Source of the DNA: JAJFFW01 sp039187035
Lineage (GTDB): Bacteria; Pseudomonadota; Alphaproteobacteria; Caulobacterales; Parvularculaceae
Direction of reading: 5' to 3'
Length of the DNA: 18,124 nucleotides
Assembly (NCBI GenBank): GCA_039187035.1
Contig: JBCCZS010000043.1
Coordinates: forward strand, 1 to 18,124
A program made the position numbers and the translations under genes. Below the pieces are notes generated by a model. That model was not told the DNA's origin. It searched no databases and saw only the letters and a list, made by a program, of their open reading frames with translations. How positions within the stretch are numbered: the stretch's first letter is position 1; each line of letters begins with the position of its first letter. Of this stretch, positions 7,322 to 15,550 are shown piece by piece.

Positions 7322-8098
7322 CTAACCCGGAACGACGAACAGATCGTCTGCAAGTTCGGCGTCGACCTCGAAATCCGTCCAGATGATCTCGTTCTGTTTA
7401 ACCCCGTCGTAAAACAAGCGGACGCGGCCGGGCTGCACCCACGAGACCCCGGGCTTTTTGAAAAAGTTCGAGTAGCGCCGTTCGTGCCAACCGCGGTCGG
7501 TGTCGAAGCCGACATACAAAACGGCGTACGTCTCGGCGTCGATCCCGAAGCGCGTGACGCCGCCGGCTGGGTCCGTCAGCTCGACGAAATGCGCTGGCCG
7601 TCCGTCGATAAGATCGTCCGGCAGCCGCTTTTGCGCCCACCCGTCGTCAAGAGCGTGGCGGATGGCGCCGAACCCGAAATTGGCGGCCCAGCGCGCATTC
7701 GCGCTTTGATCCGATAACGGACCGCTTGCGTCATAGGTGCGCTCGCCGTCAAAGGCGATCAGGAACACGGTTCGACCGTCCTTCTTGCCTTCGATGCGCA
7801 CCTTGCCGTCCGCGACTCGTGCGTCCGCCTTGCCCTTCGGGTAGACGCGCAACATGGTGTAGTCGTCGTAAACCCTCGTCTCCCCGCCTCGATAAAAGAC
7901 GCCGTATCCGGTCATTTTGAGCGTAGTCGGGCGCACCCAAGGGGCCCCGCCGGAGGCGGCGTGTGCGCGTTCGATGATCGTCACCGCGGACACGTCCGGC
8001 GCCGTCGCGTAGAGCGCCGGCAAATCGGCCGGCTGCGCGCCCGCGATCGACGACGAGGCGCCGACAATCGCCATACAGATTGCGGTCAGGGCCTTCAT
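7322..8098 (-). CDS. Secreted protein of unknown family
   Basis: The product is 258 residues with a Sec leader (MKALTAICMAIVGASSSIAG, cleavage probably at AGA|QP). The mature protein is rich in beta-strand-like segments (TLKMTGYGVFY, KVRIEGKKDGRTVFLIAFDG, GVTRFGIDAETYAVLYVGFD). This suggests a periplasmic beta-barrel or half-barrel of the LolA/lipoprotein-carrier kind, which I infer from pattern only. No catalytic motif is visible. The ATG at 8098 has AAGGAG upstream. The gene starts 16 bp after the MFS stop, so it is the second gene of that unit. It ends 7 bp from the convergent nitrilase-like gene with no evident terminator between them. Confidence 0.8.
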   Translation of the reverse strand: MKALTAICMAIVGASSSIAGAQPADLPALYATAPDVSAVTIIERAHAASGGAPWVRPTTLKMTGYGVFYRGGETRVYDDYTMLRVYPKGKADARVADGKVRIEGKKDGRTVFLIAFDGERTYDASGPLSDQSANARWAANFGFGAIRHALDDGWAQKRLPDDLIDGRPAHFVELTDPAGGVTRFGIDAETYAVLYVGFDTDRGWHERRYSNFFKKPGVSWVQPGRVRLFYDGVKQNEIIWTDFEVDAELADDLFVVPG

Positions 8099-8114
8099 CG
8101 GCGGGCTCCTTCAG

Positions 8115-9557
8115 TTACTCCGTAAACGTTCGATACCGACCGAGGAAAAGAAGCGGCACAGTCGAGATGAACAGGATGATCGCCGCCTGGGTGAGCGTCG
8201 ATTGCCAACCGTTGGCGTCGGCGAGGCGCGTTAAGATCGTCGGCCCCAACCCGGCGCCGAGTGCGAAGAAACCGTAGATCGCGCCATAAATTGCGGAGTA
8301 CGCCTTCATCCCGAAATATTTCGAGACCATGTAGGCCATAAAATCGTACTCGACGCCGGCGCCGAAGCCGATCATCAGGATCGCGAGCGTCGCTGCGGAC
8401 GCGTCGAGCCCCGGCTGACCGAGGAGCCACAAGGCCGCGGCGGGCGAGGCTAGAAAAACGAACGCGATGAGCGGCGCCCAGAAATGGTCGATCAGCCAAC
8501 CGCCGATCACGCGCCCGCCGAGCACCGCGAGCCCGGTCAAGGTGGCGAGGCCCACCGCCTCGTTCATGCCGAAGCCGCTCGCCGTCAGTACCAGTTCGAT
8601 ATTCGGAATGATGGCGCCGACGGCGTATGAAATCGGCACAAAGATGATCGCCAGAAGCCAGAACCGCCACTGCCTCAGCGCTTGCGGCAAGGTCAGACCG
8701 GGGAGCGTCTGGGCCGACCCGTCCGCGCCGCCCGGCGCCGTCGGCGGCGCGACGCCGATGTTGAAAAACGTCATCGCCGCCACGGGGACGAGAATGAGCG
8801 CCATAAACGCAAACGCCATGGCGTACTCAAGCCGCAGCCCGTTCTGCGCAACGAGCGGGACGACTTGTAACGAGACGACGGCGATCAGGCCGAGCGTGCC
8901 GGCCAGAGCGACGGCGAGGATCGGCACTTTCCATTTGGTGACGCCCGCGTCGCGCGCGGGTTCGTCGTGCACGTCGCGCAGGCCCAACCACACGATCGGC
9001 AGCGCGATGACGAGCGGCAACAGACCGATGACGCGATAGGCCGTACGCCAATCGCTGATCTCGACCATATATTGCGCGAAATATTTCGAGAGGGCGCCGT
9101 AGACGCCGGTTGCAATCAACGCGACGCCGAGCGCGATGCCGCGGCGCTCGTGAAACCAGTTGGCGACCGGGCGCGTGAAGGTGATCGGCAAGGTGCCCGC
9201 GCCGGCGAAAGCGAGCAACAACCACAACCCGATATAAAGCGATCGCGAGCCCGTATTGAACGACAAGGCCATCATCGCAAAGCTGAACGTCACAACGGAA
9301 ACGAGCGCGACCCGGCGGGCGCCGAACCGTTCCGTCAGGATGCCGATGACCGGCGCGGCGGCGAACGCGCCGAACGTGTAGATCGCGAGCGCGTTGAGGA
9401 TGTCGCCGGGCGTCCAGCCTAGCGGGCCGAACTCACGCAACAGCGGCGGAATGAAGACGCCGATCGTATAGAACGGCAGCGGCGACAGGCCGAGGCCGAC
9501 GCCGACGGCCGCCGCGGCGACCACGGGCCAGCCGTTCCGAAACTCTTGTTCAGCCAA
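8115..9557 (-). CDS. Major facilitator superfamily transporter, monocarboxylate-type
   Basis: The product is a 480-residue inner-membrane protein with about twelve hydrophobic segments in two sets of six, separated by a polar loop near 205-215 (DVHDEPARDAG). The loop between helices 2 and 3 carries an MFS signature (GILTERFGARRVALVS, about 72-87), and TRPVANWFHERRGIALGVA lies around helix 4, as in MCT/oxalate-formate antiporter-like families. An organic acid is therefore a likely substrate, but specificity cannot be read. The start is TTG at 9557 with GAGGGG about 8 bases upstream. It is first in its unit, 89 bp from palindrome site 3, which it shares with the divergent amine oxidase gene. 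Confidence 0.92.
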   Translation of the reverse strand: MAEQEFRNGWPVVAAAAVGVGLGLSPLPFYTIGVFIPPLLREFGPLGWTPGDILNALAIYTFGAFAAAPVIGILTERFGARRVALVSVVTFSFAMMALSFNTGSRSLYIGLWLLLAFAGAGTLPITFTRPVANWFHERRGIALGVALIATGVYGALSKYFAQYMVEISDWRTAYRVIGLLPLVIALPIVWLGLRDVHDEPARDAGVTKWKVPILAVALAGTLGLIAVVSLQVVPLVAQNGLRLEYAMAFAFMALILVPVAAMTFFNIGVAPPTAPGGADGSAQTLPGLTLPQALRQWRFWLLAIIFVPISYAVGAIIPNIELVLTASGFGMNEAVGLATLTGLAVLGGRVIGGWLIDHFWAPLIAFVFLASPAAALWLLGQPGLDASAATLAILMIGFGAGVEYDFMAYMVSKYFGMKAYSAIYGAIYGFFALGAGLGPTILTRLADANGWQSTLTQAAIILFISTVPLLFLGRYRTFTE

Positions 9558-9646
9558 TGCGGGATCCCCTCTTCGCGGTCGTTCGGCCCGTCGGCGGCCC
9601 GATTAGAGGCGCCGCGGAGCCCAGGCGCGGCGTTGCCGGCCTCGAC

Positions 9647-9662
9647 CAATGATATATCATTT
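9647..9662. promoter_or_regulatory. Operator-like palindrome, site 3 (divergent promoter)
   Basis: The sequence CAATGATATATCATTT contains the perfect 14-base palindrome AATGATATATCATT (9648-9661), the most symmetric of the five copies. It lies between the divergent MFS gene (89 bp) and flavin amine oxidase gene (65 bp). TGATATAT also resembles an extended -10 element, so a bound repressor could block the promoter directly. Confidence 0.72.
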
Positions 9663-9727
9663 TCCCTGGGCCTTGCCGAATTCGCAATGTCGGGAACTGA
9701 GTATGACCGCCCTCGAGGAGACCGACG

Positions 9728-11158
9728 ATGACTGACGGATTTGCCGGCCCGACGCGACGCCGGCTTCTCGCCGGGGCCGCCTCGGCCGCGACGCTTGTCG
9801 CCGGCGGCGGCGGCGCCGCCGCGAGGCGCACCGACGCGGACGTCATTATTGTCGGCGCTGGCCTCGCCGGCCTCAACGCCGCGCTGACGCTCGTCGACGG
9901 CGGGGCCCGCGTCCTCGTCCTGGAGGCCGCCGATCGCATCGGCGGGCGGATGTTGACGCTCGACGCCTTGCCCGGCCGTCCGGAAGCCGGCGGCGCGCAG
10001 GTCGGCCGCACGTACGGGCGCCTGCTCGGCCGCGCGCGCGAGGTCGGCCTGGACATTGCCTTCGAGCCGGCCGAACGCGCCTCGGTTGCGTACATGATCG
10101 GCGATCAAGCGGTCCGCGCGGATGCGTGGGCGACCTCGCCGCTTAACCCCATGCCGGACGCGCTCAAATCCCTGACGCCGGACCGCGCGCTCTTCGCCCT
10201 CGCCGCCCGGGAGAACCCGTTCAAGACAAGCGACGACTGGCTTTCGGCCGCCGGAACGGCCGACGTTTCGGCCGCCGCGTTTCTGCGCGACAAGGGGCTT
10301 TCCGCCGACGCGCTCGCCGCCGTCGATACGGCGCTGAACGCGAACAGCGTTGAGACCTATTCAATGGCGAACGTATGGCGCTCGCTCTACTTGTTTGGTC
10401 TTGAACGCCAACTCGGCGGGCCGGGCCGGATCGTCGCGGGGTCGCAACGCTTGCCCGAAGCGATGGCCGGCCGACTTGGCGACGCGGTACGGACCGGGGT
10501 GCGCGTCGCCGGCGTGACGGCCGAGCGCGGCGGCGTCACGGTGGCGACGGCGGGGCGCGCTTATCGCGCCGACCACGTCATTGTCGCAGCGCCCTTCCCC
10601 GCCGTCGCAAAGATGGCGATCGACCCGCGGCCGACGCCCCGGCAGGCCGCCGCGATCCGCGGGCTGCCCTATACGCAAATCATCCAGACCCACTTTGAAG
10701 CCGAGCGCGCCTTTTGGGAGGACGACGGATTGCCGGCGACGATGTGGACGGACGGTCCGTTCGAGCGATTTTTCGCCGTGACGGACCGGGAGACGGACGA
10801 CATCGTGGGCTTCAACGCCTGGACGAACGGGCTCGGGGCGCGCGCGCTTAACGCCCGCGACGACGAGGCGATCGCAACTCTTCTCGGCGAAACGCTCCGT
10901 ATGCTGCGGCCGGCGAGCGAAGGCGCTGTGCGCGTGCGGCGCGTGGTGCGCTGGACGGAGACAAATGCGTCGGCAGGCGGCGCTTACATGCACTGGGCGC
11001 CGGGACAGATTGGCGCGTGGGCCGAGGCGATGGCGGCGCCGGTCGGCGAGCGCATCCATTTTGCCGGGGAACATCTGTCGCGCGACCATACCGGGATGGA
11101 AGGCGCGATGGAGAGCGGCGCCGCGGCGGCCGAGGCCGTCCTCGCGATATCGCGATAA
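9728..11158 (+). CDS. Tat-exported flavin monoamine oxidase family protein
   Basis: The product is 476 residues. The leader has TRRRLLAGAASAATLVAGGG (9-28), a twin-arginine motif, so the protein is probably exported folded with FAD. The FAD-binding dinucleotide motif is VIIVGAGLAGLNAA (39-52) with Glu66 (LVLEA) and DRIGGRM (69-75). The C-terminal FAD-contact block is HFAGEHLSRDHTGMEGAMES (444-463). I see no Cys in the protein, so FAD is expected to be non-covalent, unlike mitochondrial MAO. Relatives oxidise amines, L-amino acids or other CH-NH/CH-CH bonds. The substrate is unknown. The ATG at 9728 follows GAGGAG by 7 bases. It is monocistronic and convergent with the CpcT-like gene at 11187. 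Confidence 0.92.
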   Translation: MTDGFAGPTRRRLLAGAASAATLVAGGGGAAARRTDADVIIVGAGLAGLNAALTLVDGGARVLVLEAADRIGGRMLTLDALPGRPEAGGAQVGRTYGRLLGRAREVGLDIAFEPAERASVAYMIGDQAVRADAWATSPLNPMPDALKSLTPDRALFALAARENPFKTSDDWLSAAGTADVSAAAFLRDKGLSADALAAVDTALNANSVETYSMANVWRSLYLFGLERQLGGPGRIVAGSQRLPEAMAGRLGDAVRTGVRVAGVTAERGGVTVATAGRAYRADHVIVAAPFPAVAKMAIDPRPTPRQAAAIRGLPYTQIIQTHFEAERAFWEDDGLPATMWTDGPFERFFAVTDRETDDIVGFNAWTNGLGARALNARDDEAIATLLGETLRMLRPASEGAVRVRRVVRWTETNASAGGAYMHWAPGQIGAWAEAMAAPVGERIHFAGEHLSRDHTGMEGAMESGAAAAEAVLAISR

Positions 11159-11186
11159 GCGGCGCGCCACGCTATGCGGCGACGCC

Positions 11187-12236
11187 TCAGCGCCCGTTGT
11201 CGATGACCCGCCCGTCGTCGAAGACCCGTTCTGGGGCGTGCGTACAACTCGCCTGCAGCCACCGCGTGTTCAGCCCGATGCGCTCGCCGTCATAGTCCGT
11301 CCACGCATAGCTGACCGCGCGCGTGCTCTCGCCCTCTTCGAGGTAGAGGGTCAGCGAGGGCCGATTGGGCCCCGACGGCCATTCGACGCGGCGCATCCGC
11401 AGCCGAATCTGACGCGCCGGGTCCGACGGATCGCTGACGGCGAGCACGCCGTTTTGATCATGCAGCCATCCGCCGCGTTTGAAGTCCCAATCACGGCGCC
11501 CCTCGCCGCTCTCCCCGTGCCGCGCGCCGGGCAAGACCGCCGTCCAACAGGCGAACGGTCGAATTTTGCGGAGTTTGTGCGGAACGCCCGCCCGATTGCC
11601 GAAAACATACGCGCCGTCCGCCGTTTCGGCCCGATCGGCGATCCAGATCGCATCCTCCGTGAGGACAAGATCGTCCGAGATGACGATTTCTTGTCCCGAC
11701 CGCTCGGAGACGAAGCGGCACGCGCCATCTTTCATATAACCGACAAACTGGTTGGCGCGCTTGGTCCAAAAGACGTCGCACCCCTCGCGCGTCGTCGCGT
11801 CCCGCACGCGCAACCGCGACAACGCTTGCGGGTCGCGGTAGGCGCCGACGAGCCGCGCCGGATCCTTCGGCGTGTAAATCTTTAGGCGGATCGCCGCCTC
11901 GGTTTCGTCGGCGGTAAACGCATAGATGCGTTGTCGATAAATCTTCGTCGGATCGCCGTCGAGATATTGCTCGACGTAAAAGACGTTCTCGCCGAACGCC
12001 GGCAAGTCGACCCGCCGAAAGACGGAATGGATCCGTTCGTGGCGGTCCGCCTCCGGAACGTCGCGCTGCGGCTCCCAGAAAACTTGCAGCGCATTGTCGT
12101 AGCGGCCTTCGAACCACGAAAGGAATTGACCGAGGTCCTTTTCAAGCGGCGTCGATTGCGCATGGGCTGCGCCCGCTACGCCGAGCGCCGCGACGAAGCT
12201 GCAGAAGAATATGACGGTCATCTGCCTAAAGAACAT
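11187..12236 (-). CDS. CpcT/CpeT-like secreted protein with extra C-terminal domain, paralogue C
   Basis: The product is 349 residues. The Sec leader ends near AHA|QS (residue 26). Residues 31-225 carry the CpcT/CpeT-like domain: LGQFLSWFEGRYDNALQVFW (35-54), VFYVEQYLDGDPTKIYRQRI (85-104), the cysteine pair 153/173 (EGCDVFW...GACRFVSERSG), and ISDDLVLTEDAIWIADRAET (186-205). About 120 further residues (226-349) form an additional region with CWTAVL, GGWLHDQNG and LTLYLEEGES, which resembles a second beta-rich module not found in standard lyases of this family (about 200 residues). The ATG at 12236 has GGGA upstream; Met6 is an alternative. It lies 78 bp behind the TonB receptor gene, past an intrinsic terminator, so expression may be by readthrough or its own promoter. 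Confidence 0.78.
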   Translation of the reverse strand: MFFRQMTVIFFCSFVAALGVAGAAHAQSTPLEKDLGQFLSWFEGRYDNALQVFWEPQRDVPEADRHERIHSVFRRVDLPAFGENVFYVEQYLDGDPTKIYRQRIYAFTADETEAAIRLKIYTPKDPARLVGAYRDPQALSRLRVRDATTREGCDVFWTKRANQFVGYMKDGACRFVSERSGQEIVISDDLVLTEDAIWIADRAETADGAYVFGNRAGVPHKLRKIRPFACWTAVLPGARHGESGEGRRDWDFKRGGWLHDQNGVLAVSDPSDPARQIRLRMRRVEWPSGPNRPSLTLYLEEGESTRAVSYAWTDYDGERIGLNTRWLQASCTHAPERVFDDGRVIDNGR

Positions 12237-12254
12237 CCGCTTTGTCCCAGAATA

Positions 12255-12289
12255 AAAAACGGCCCGGGCTAGGGAGCCGGGCCGTTTTT
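12255..12289 (-). terminator. Intrinsic terminator after the TonB-dependent receptor gene
   Basis: The arms AAAAACGGCCCGG (12255-12267) and CCGGGCCGTTTTT (12277-12289) form a 13-bp GC-rich hairpin with a 9-nt loop. On the minus strand it is followed by a run of T, the usual rho-independent form. A T run also follows on the plus strand, so it could act both ways. It sits between the receptor stop (12315) and the downstream CpcT-like start (12236), and would reduce expression of the latter relative to the receptor. Confidence 0.85.
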
Positions 12290-12314
12290 CCGTCAGGTCG
12301 CACCGAAGGGGCGA

Positions 12315-14795
12315 CTAGAACTGCGCGCGCACGACGATGCCCCAACGCCGGCCGTTCCGGTTGTTAAACTGGAAACCGCGCGATTGACCGTCGGCTGCAA
12401 GTTGGAAGACCGTCGACGGCGTCACGCCATTGACCTGGAAGCTGCCGTTGCCGGGGCTCGGGTCGATGAAGCGTAAAACGCCCAACGCCGCATCTTCGTC
12501 CGTCAAATTCCGACCGTAGAAGGCAAGGCTGTACTTCTCTCGGAAATTGAACGTGATGCGCGCGTCAAGTTCGAACGCATCGCCCGACTCCGCAAGGTTT
12601 TGCACCTGCGCGAAGCGGCTTGAGAGATAATTGCCGTTGACCGACAGCACCGGATCAATTTCGCCGCCCGGATTAAGGGAGTAGTCGGCAAAGAACGCCG
12701 CCTGATGGCGCGCCTGACGCGGCAATTCCTGTCCGACGATCGAGCTGTCGCCGAACACCGCGCCTTGAGTCGCTTCCGTGCCGTCCGTGAACTCCGTATC
12801 GGTCCACGCATAGTTAGCGCCGACCGTCAGCCCGCGGAGCGCGTCCGGGGTAATGACGGTGTCGACTTCGAGACCGAAGATTTCCACGTCGCCGACGTTC
12901 GCCGTCACCGACCCGACGGTCGTGTTGGCGCCGAGCGCGGCGAGGTTCTCGGTGAGTTGATACCCTTGGAGCGTGGAGAAGTAGAACGAGCCGTTCAGCA
13001 AGATCTGTCCGTCCGCAAACGTGTTCTTCGACCCGACTTCAAACTGCCAGAGGCGTTCTTCGTCGAATGTGCCGAAACCGAACTCAAAGCCCTGCTCGCC
13101 GTTGAACCCGCCCGGCTTGGTGCCGCGCGCGGCGGACGCAAATATCAGGTTATTGTCGGTTGCCCGATAATCGAGGATGAAGCGCGGCGTCACGGCGGTG
13201 AAGGATTCTTCGACCTCCGCATTTACCCCGTCAAGCAGGATCACTTCGTTCGTGGCCTGAACGAACGCTTCTTGCTTGATGGTTTCTTCCTGCCAGCGCA
13301 GTTCGGCCGTCGCCGTCAGACGGTCGGTCAAATCGTAGGCGACCGATCCGTAGACGGCGATGTTCCGGTTCGTCGTATTTTCCGGGTTCGCCGGGCCGTA
13401 TTCGAACTCGGCGAGCGGCACCACGAAAAACTGCCCGAGCGCGGCGGCAATTTCCGCATTCGCTTGGTTGAACGAGGCCAACGCCTGGGCTTCGCGCGTG
13501 CCGTCGGCGAAGCGCCCGAGAAGATCGCGATCGCGCCGCACGTTTCTGAAGAAGTAGCCCCCGAGACGCCAACGAAACGCCTTATCCGCCGGCGAGTCGA
13601 TCCGCGCCTCCGCAACGAACGTTTCCCGCTCGTCGTCGTCTGTCGTCGTGAAATCGAACGGCGTCAAGCCGACGCCAATCGGAGATCCCGGCGGTCCGAG
13701 CGGAAACGGTCCGAAGATCCGCGCCGTAGCGAATGACGTCAGCTGCCCGTCGCTGTCGAGCTCGTCGCGGAACGTCTCACGCGTGTAGCCGATCGTGCCG
13801 AAGAGACTGTAGCCGTTGTCGAAATCGTAGTTGGTGTTGAGCGCGTAGAATTCTTCTTCGCGTTCAATGCCGCCGCCCTCGCCGAGCGTATCGGAAAGCT
13901 GGCTGGAGCCGCTGGGCGTTGGGAAAGACGTCGGGACGACGCCCTGGAAGAACGGCTGTCCGCCGCCGACGTCCGTGCCCCCCGGCACGTTGATATTCAA
14001 ATCTTCAAACCCGAGGAGACCGACGGGGAAGTGCCCGTCGTCGTCGGTGTTGTACGCCGCGCGCAACGTGATTTCCCAATTCTCGGTCGGGTAGGCCCGA
14101 ACGACCCCCGAAACCGATCGCGAGGACTCGTTGCCGATCGACGGATTTTCATTTCCATCCACGTCGAACTCGGAGTCGAATTCATAAATCCGACCTGAGA
14201 TCGAGAAGAACAGTTTATCGTCGATAAGCGGTCCGCGGAGGTTTCCGAGAAACTGCATCAGCCCATATTGCCCCGCTTCAAGGCTGACGTCGGCGCTGAT
14301 TTCGTTCGTCGGTTGACGCGTCGTGATGTTGATCGCGCCGGAATACGTGTTCCGTCCGAAGAGCGCCGACTGCGGGCCTTTGATGATCTCGATCCGGTCA
14401 ATGTCGCCGAAGTTCAAACTGCGGATCGACTGCGTGACGTTGACGTTGTCGATAAAGACCGACACGCCGGAGTCGCCGAGAATGTTGGCCTGACCGCGAA
14501 TAATGGGCCGGTCGAATTGCCGCCCGAACGGCGTGTCGAAGACGAAGCCCGGCGTCCGCCGCGACAGGTCCTCGATATCTTTGATGCCCTGGTTGAAGAG
14601 ATCGTCCTGGCTGAACGCCGAGACGGCCACCGGCACGTCTTGGATGTTCTCTTCTTTCTTACGCGCCGTGACGACGATCGTGTCGCGGCGGTCGTCTATT
14701 TCTTCGACGTCGTCGACGGTCTGCGCGACGGCCGGCGCGATGCTGAAGACCGTTAGCGACGTCAACGCGACGCCCCCAAGCAAGAGATTTCTCAT
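12315..14795 (-). CDS. TonB-dependent outer-membrane receptor
   Basis: The product is 826 residues. The Sec leader runs to AVA|Q (residue 24). A TonB-box-like DTIVVTARKKEE (38-49) is followed by the plug domain (NIQDVPVAVSAFSQDDLFNQ, RRTPGFVFDTPFGRQFDRPI, IDRIEIIKGPQSALFGRNTY). A long beta-barrel then ends in RRWGIVVRAQF with the terminal Phe typical of outer-membrane barrels. It belongs to the large sphingomonad/caulobacter-type receptor group used for bulky organic substrates as well as siderophores. No N-terminal STN signalling domain is present, so it does not look like an anti-sigma-coupled transducer. The ATG at 14795 follows GGGAGG. Palindrome site 4 lies 40 bp upstream. Ligand unknown. 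Confidence 0.95.
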   Translation of the reverse strand: MRNLLLGGVALTSLTVFSIAPAVAQTVDDVEEIDDRRDTIVVTARKKEENIQDVPVAVSAFSQDDLFNQGIKDIEDLSRRTPGFVFDTPFGRQFDRPIIRGQANILGDSGVSVFIDNVNVTQSIRSLNFGDIDRIEIIKGPQSALFGRNTYSGAINITTRQPTNEISADVSLEAGQYGLMQFLGNLRGPLIDDKLFFSISGRIYEFDSEFDVDGNENPSIGNESSRSVSGVVRAYPTENWEITLRAAYNTDDDGHFPVGLLGFEDLNINVPGGTDVGGGQPFFQGVVPTSFPTPSGSSQLSDTLGEGGGIEREEEFYALNTNYDFDNGYSLFGTIGYTRETFRDELDSDGQLTSFATARIFGPFPLGPPGSPIGVGLTPFDFTTTDDDERETFVAEARIDSPADKAFRWRLGGYFFRNVRRDRDLLGRFADGTREAQALASFNQANAEIAAALGQFFVVPLAEFEYGPANPENTTNRNIAVYGSVAYDLTDRLTATAELRWQEETIKQEAFVQATNEVILLDGVNAEVEESFTAVTPRFILDYRATDNNLIFASAARGTKPGGFNGEQGFEFGFGTFDEERLWQFEVGSKNTFADGQILLNGSFYFSTLQGYQLTENLAALGANTTVGSVTANVGDVEIFGLEVDTVITPDALRGLTVGANYAWTDTEFTDGTEATQGAVFGDSSIVGQELPRQARHQAAFFADYSLNPGGEIDPVLSVNGNYLSSRFAQVQNLAESGDAFELDARITFNFREKYSLAFYGRNLTDEDAALGVLRFIDPSPGNGSFQVNGVTPSTVFQLAADGQSRGFQFNNRNGRRWGIVVRAQF

Positions 14796-14835
14796 TAATT
14801 GCCTCCCAACCCGCTAAGACGATGACAATCCCGTG

Positions 14836-14851
14836 AAAGAGTATATCATTT
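14836..14851. promoter_or_regulatory. Operator-like palindrome, site 4
   Basis: The sequence AAAGAGTATATCATTT matches AAATGRTATAYCATTT except at two positions in the left arm. On the minus strand it reads AAATGATATACT, which looks like an extended -10 element (TGATATACT) 40 bp before the TonB receptor ATG. The divergent lipocalin-like gene starts 104 bp away, or 44 bp if the earlier ATG at 14896 is used. Confidence 0.65.
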
Positions 14852-14955
14852 AACGGCGTCAGGTTAGGGGCTTGTCTCGCCGAAGGGATGATCCGATGTC
14901 GTTGCTTCGCCGTATGTGGCCTTTCCGCAACTCGCGACGCGGAGAAGAGAAGATT

Positions 14956-15486
14956 ATGTCCAACGTGAACGAACCCGCTCCCCTCAGCGCTGACAATCTA
15001 AAGCAGGCGATGCCGTTGCTGGCGCGGCACGAGGGCGTGTGGGAAGGCTGGTATCGCTATTTCGACGCCCAATGCGAAAAGAAAGACGAGCACCGCTCGC
15101 GGCTGGTGTGCCGGTTCCCCGACGGCGGCCCGTACCCCTATCACCAGACGAACTATTATCGTTGGGAGGACGGGAAAACCGAGATCCGGGACTTCCCGGC
15201 CTACTTCCGGAACGGCCGGCTCGAATTTGATTCCGATCTCATCGAGGGGTGGGCCGCGGACGTTGCGCTCGACGATTTCAAGCGCACGACCATGTTGAAT
15301 TGGGTGCGCCGGGGCGAACCCGATCTCTATCTTTATGAAATGATCCAGATCAGCGACTGCGGCGACTACCGCCACCGCATCTGGCATTGGTACCGGGCCG
15401 GACGGCTTGTCGAGCGCACGCTCATCGACGAACACCGCGTCGCGCACGATTGGCGTGCGTTCGAAGCGGATAATCCGACCTTCTGA
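14956..15486 (+). CDS. Small lipocalin-sized protein of unknown function
   Basis: The product is 176 residues, with no signal peptide. It is Trp/Tyr/Arg-rich with alternating strand-like segments: LARHEGVWEGWYRYFDAQ, RSRLVCRFPDGGPYPYHQTN, YYRWEDGKTEIRDFPAYF, LYLYEMIQISDCGDYRHRIW. These suggest a calycin/lipocalin-like barrel, perhaps related to DUF3598-type proteins. That assignment is tentative. ATG at 14956 (GGAG 11 bases upstream) places the domain near the N-terminus. In-frame ATG at 14896 (AAGGGA upstream) would add 20 Arg-rich residues and is a real alternative. It is divergent from the TonB receptor and downstream of palindrome site 4. Confidence 0.75.
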   Translation: MSNVNEPAPLSADNLKQAMPLLARHEGVWEGWYRYFDAQCEKKDEHRSRLVCRFPDGGPYPYHQTNYYRWEDGKTEIRDFPAYFRNGRLEFDSDLIEGWAADVALDDFKRTTMLNWVRRGEPDLYLYEMIQISDCGDYRHRIWHWYRAGRLVERTLIDEHRVAHDWRAFEADNPTF

Positions 15487-15550
15487 CGAAAGACTGGGTT
15501 ACGGACAAAAGACCGGGCGACAGTCACGCCCGCCTGCGCCGTCCGTCGGA

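Noticed and set aside
10361..11170. 269-codon minus-strand open frame
   Set aside because: It is antisense to the flavin amine oxidase, whose FAD motifs are intact. The translation is His/Arg-rich noise.
803..12236. Phycobiliprotein assembly locus
   Set aside because: Despite three CpcT/CpeT-like genes there are no phycobiliprotein, haem oxygenase or bilin reductase genes in the window.
12705..13736. 343-codon plus-strand open frame
   Set aside because: It is antisense to the TonB-dependent receptor barrel, Arg/Glu-rich, with no motif. The receptor is unambiguous.
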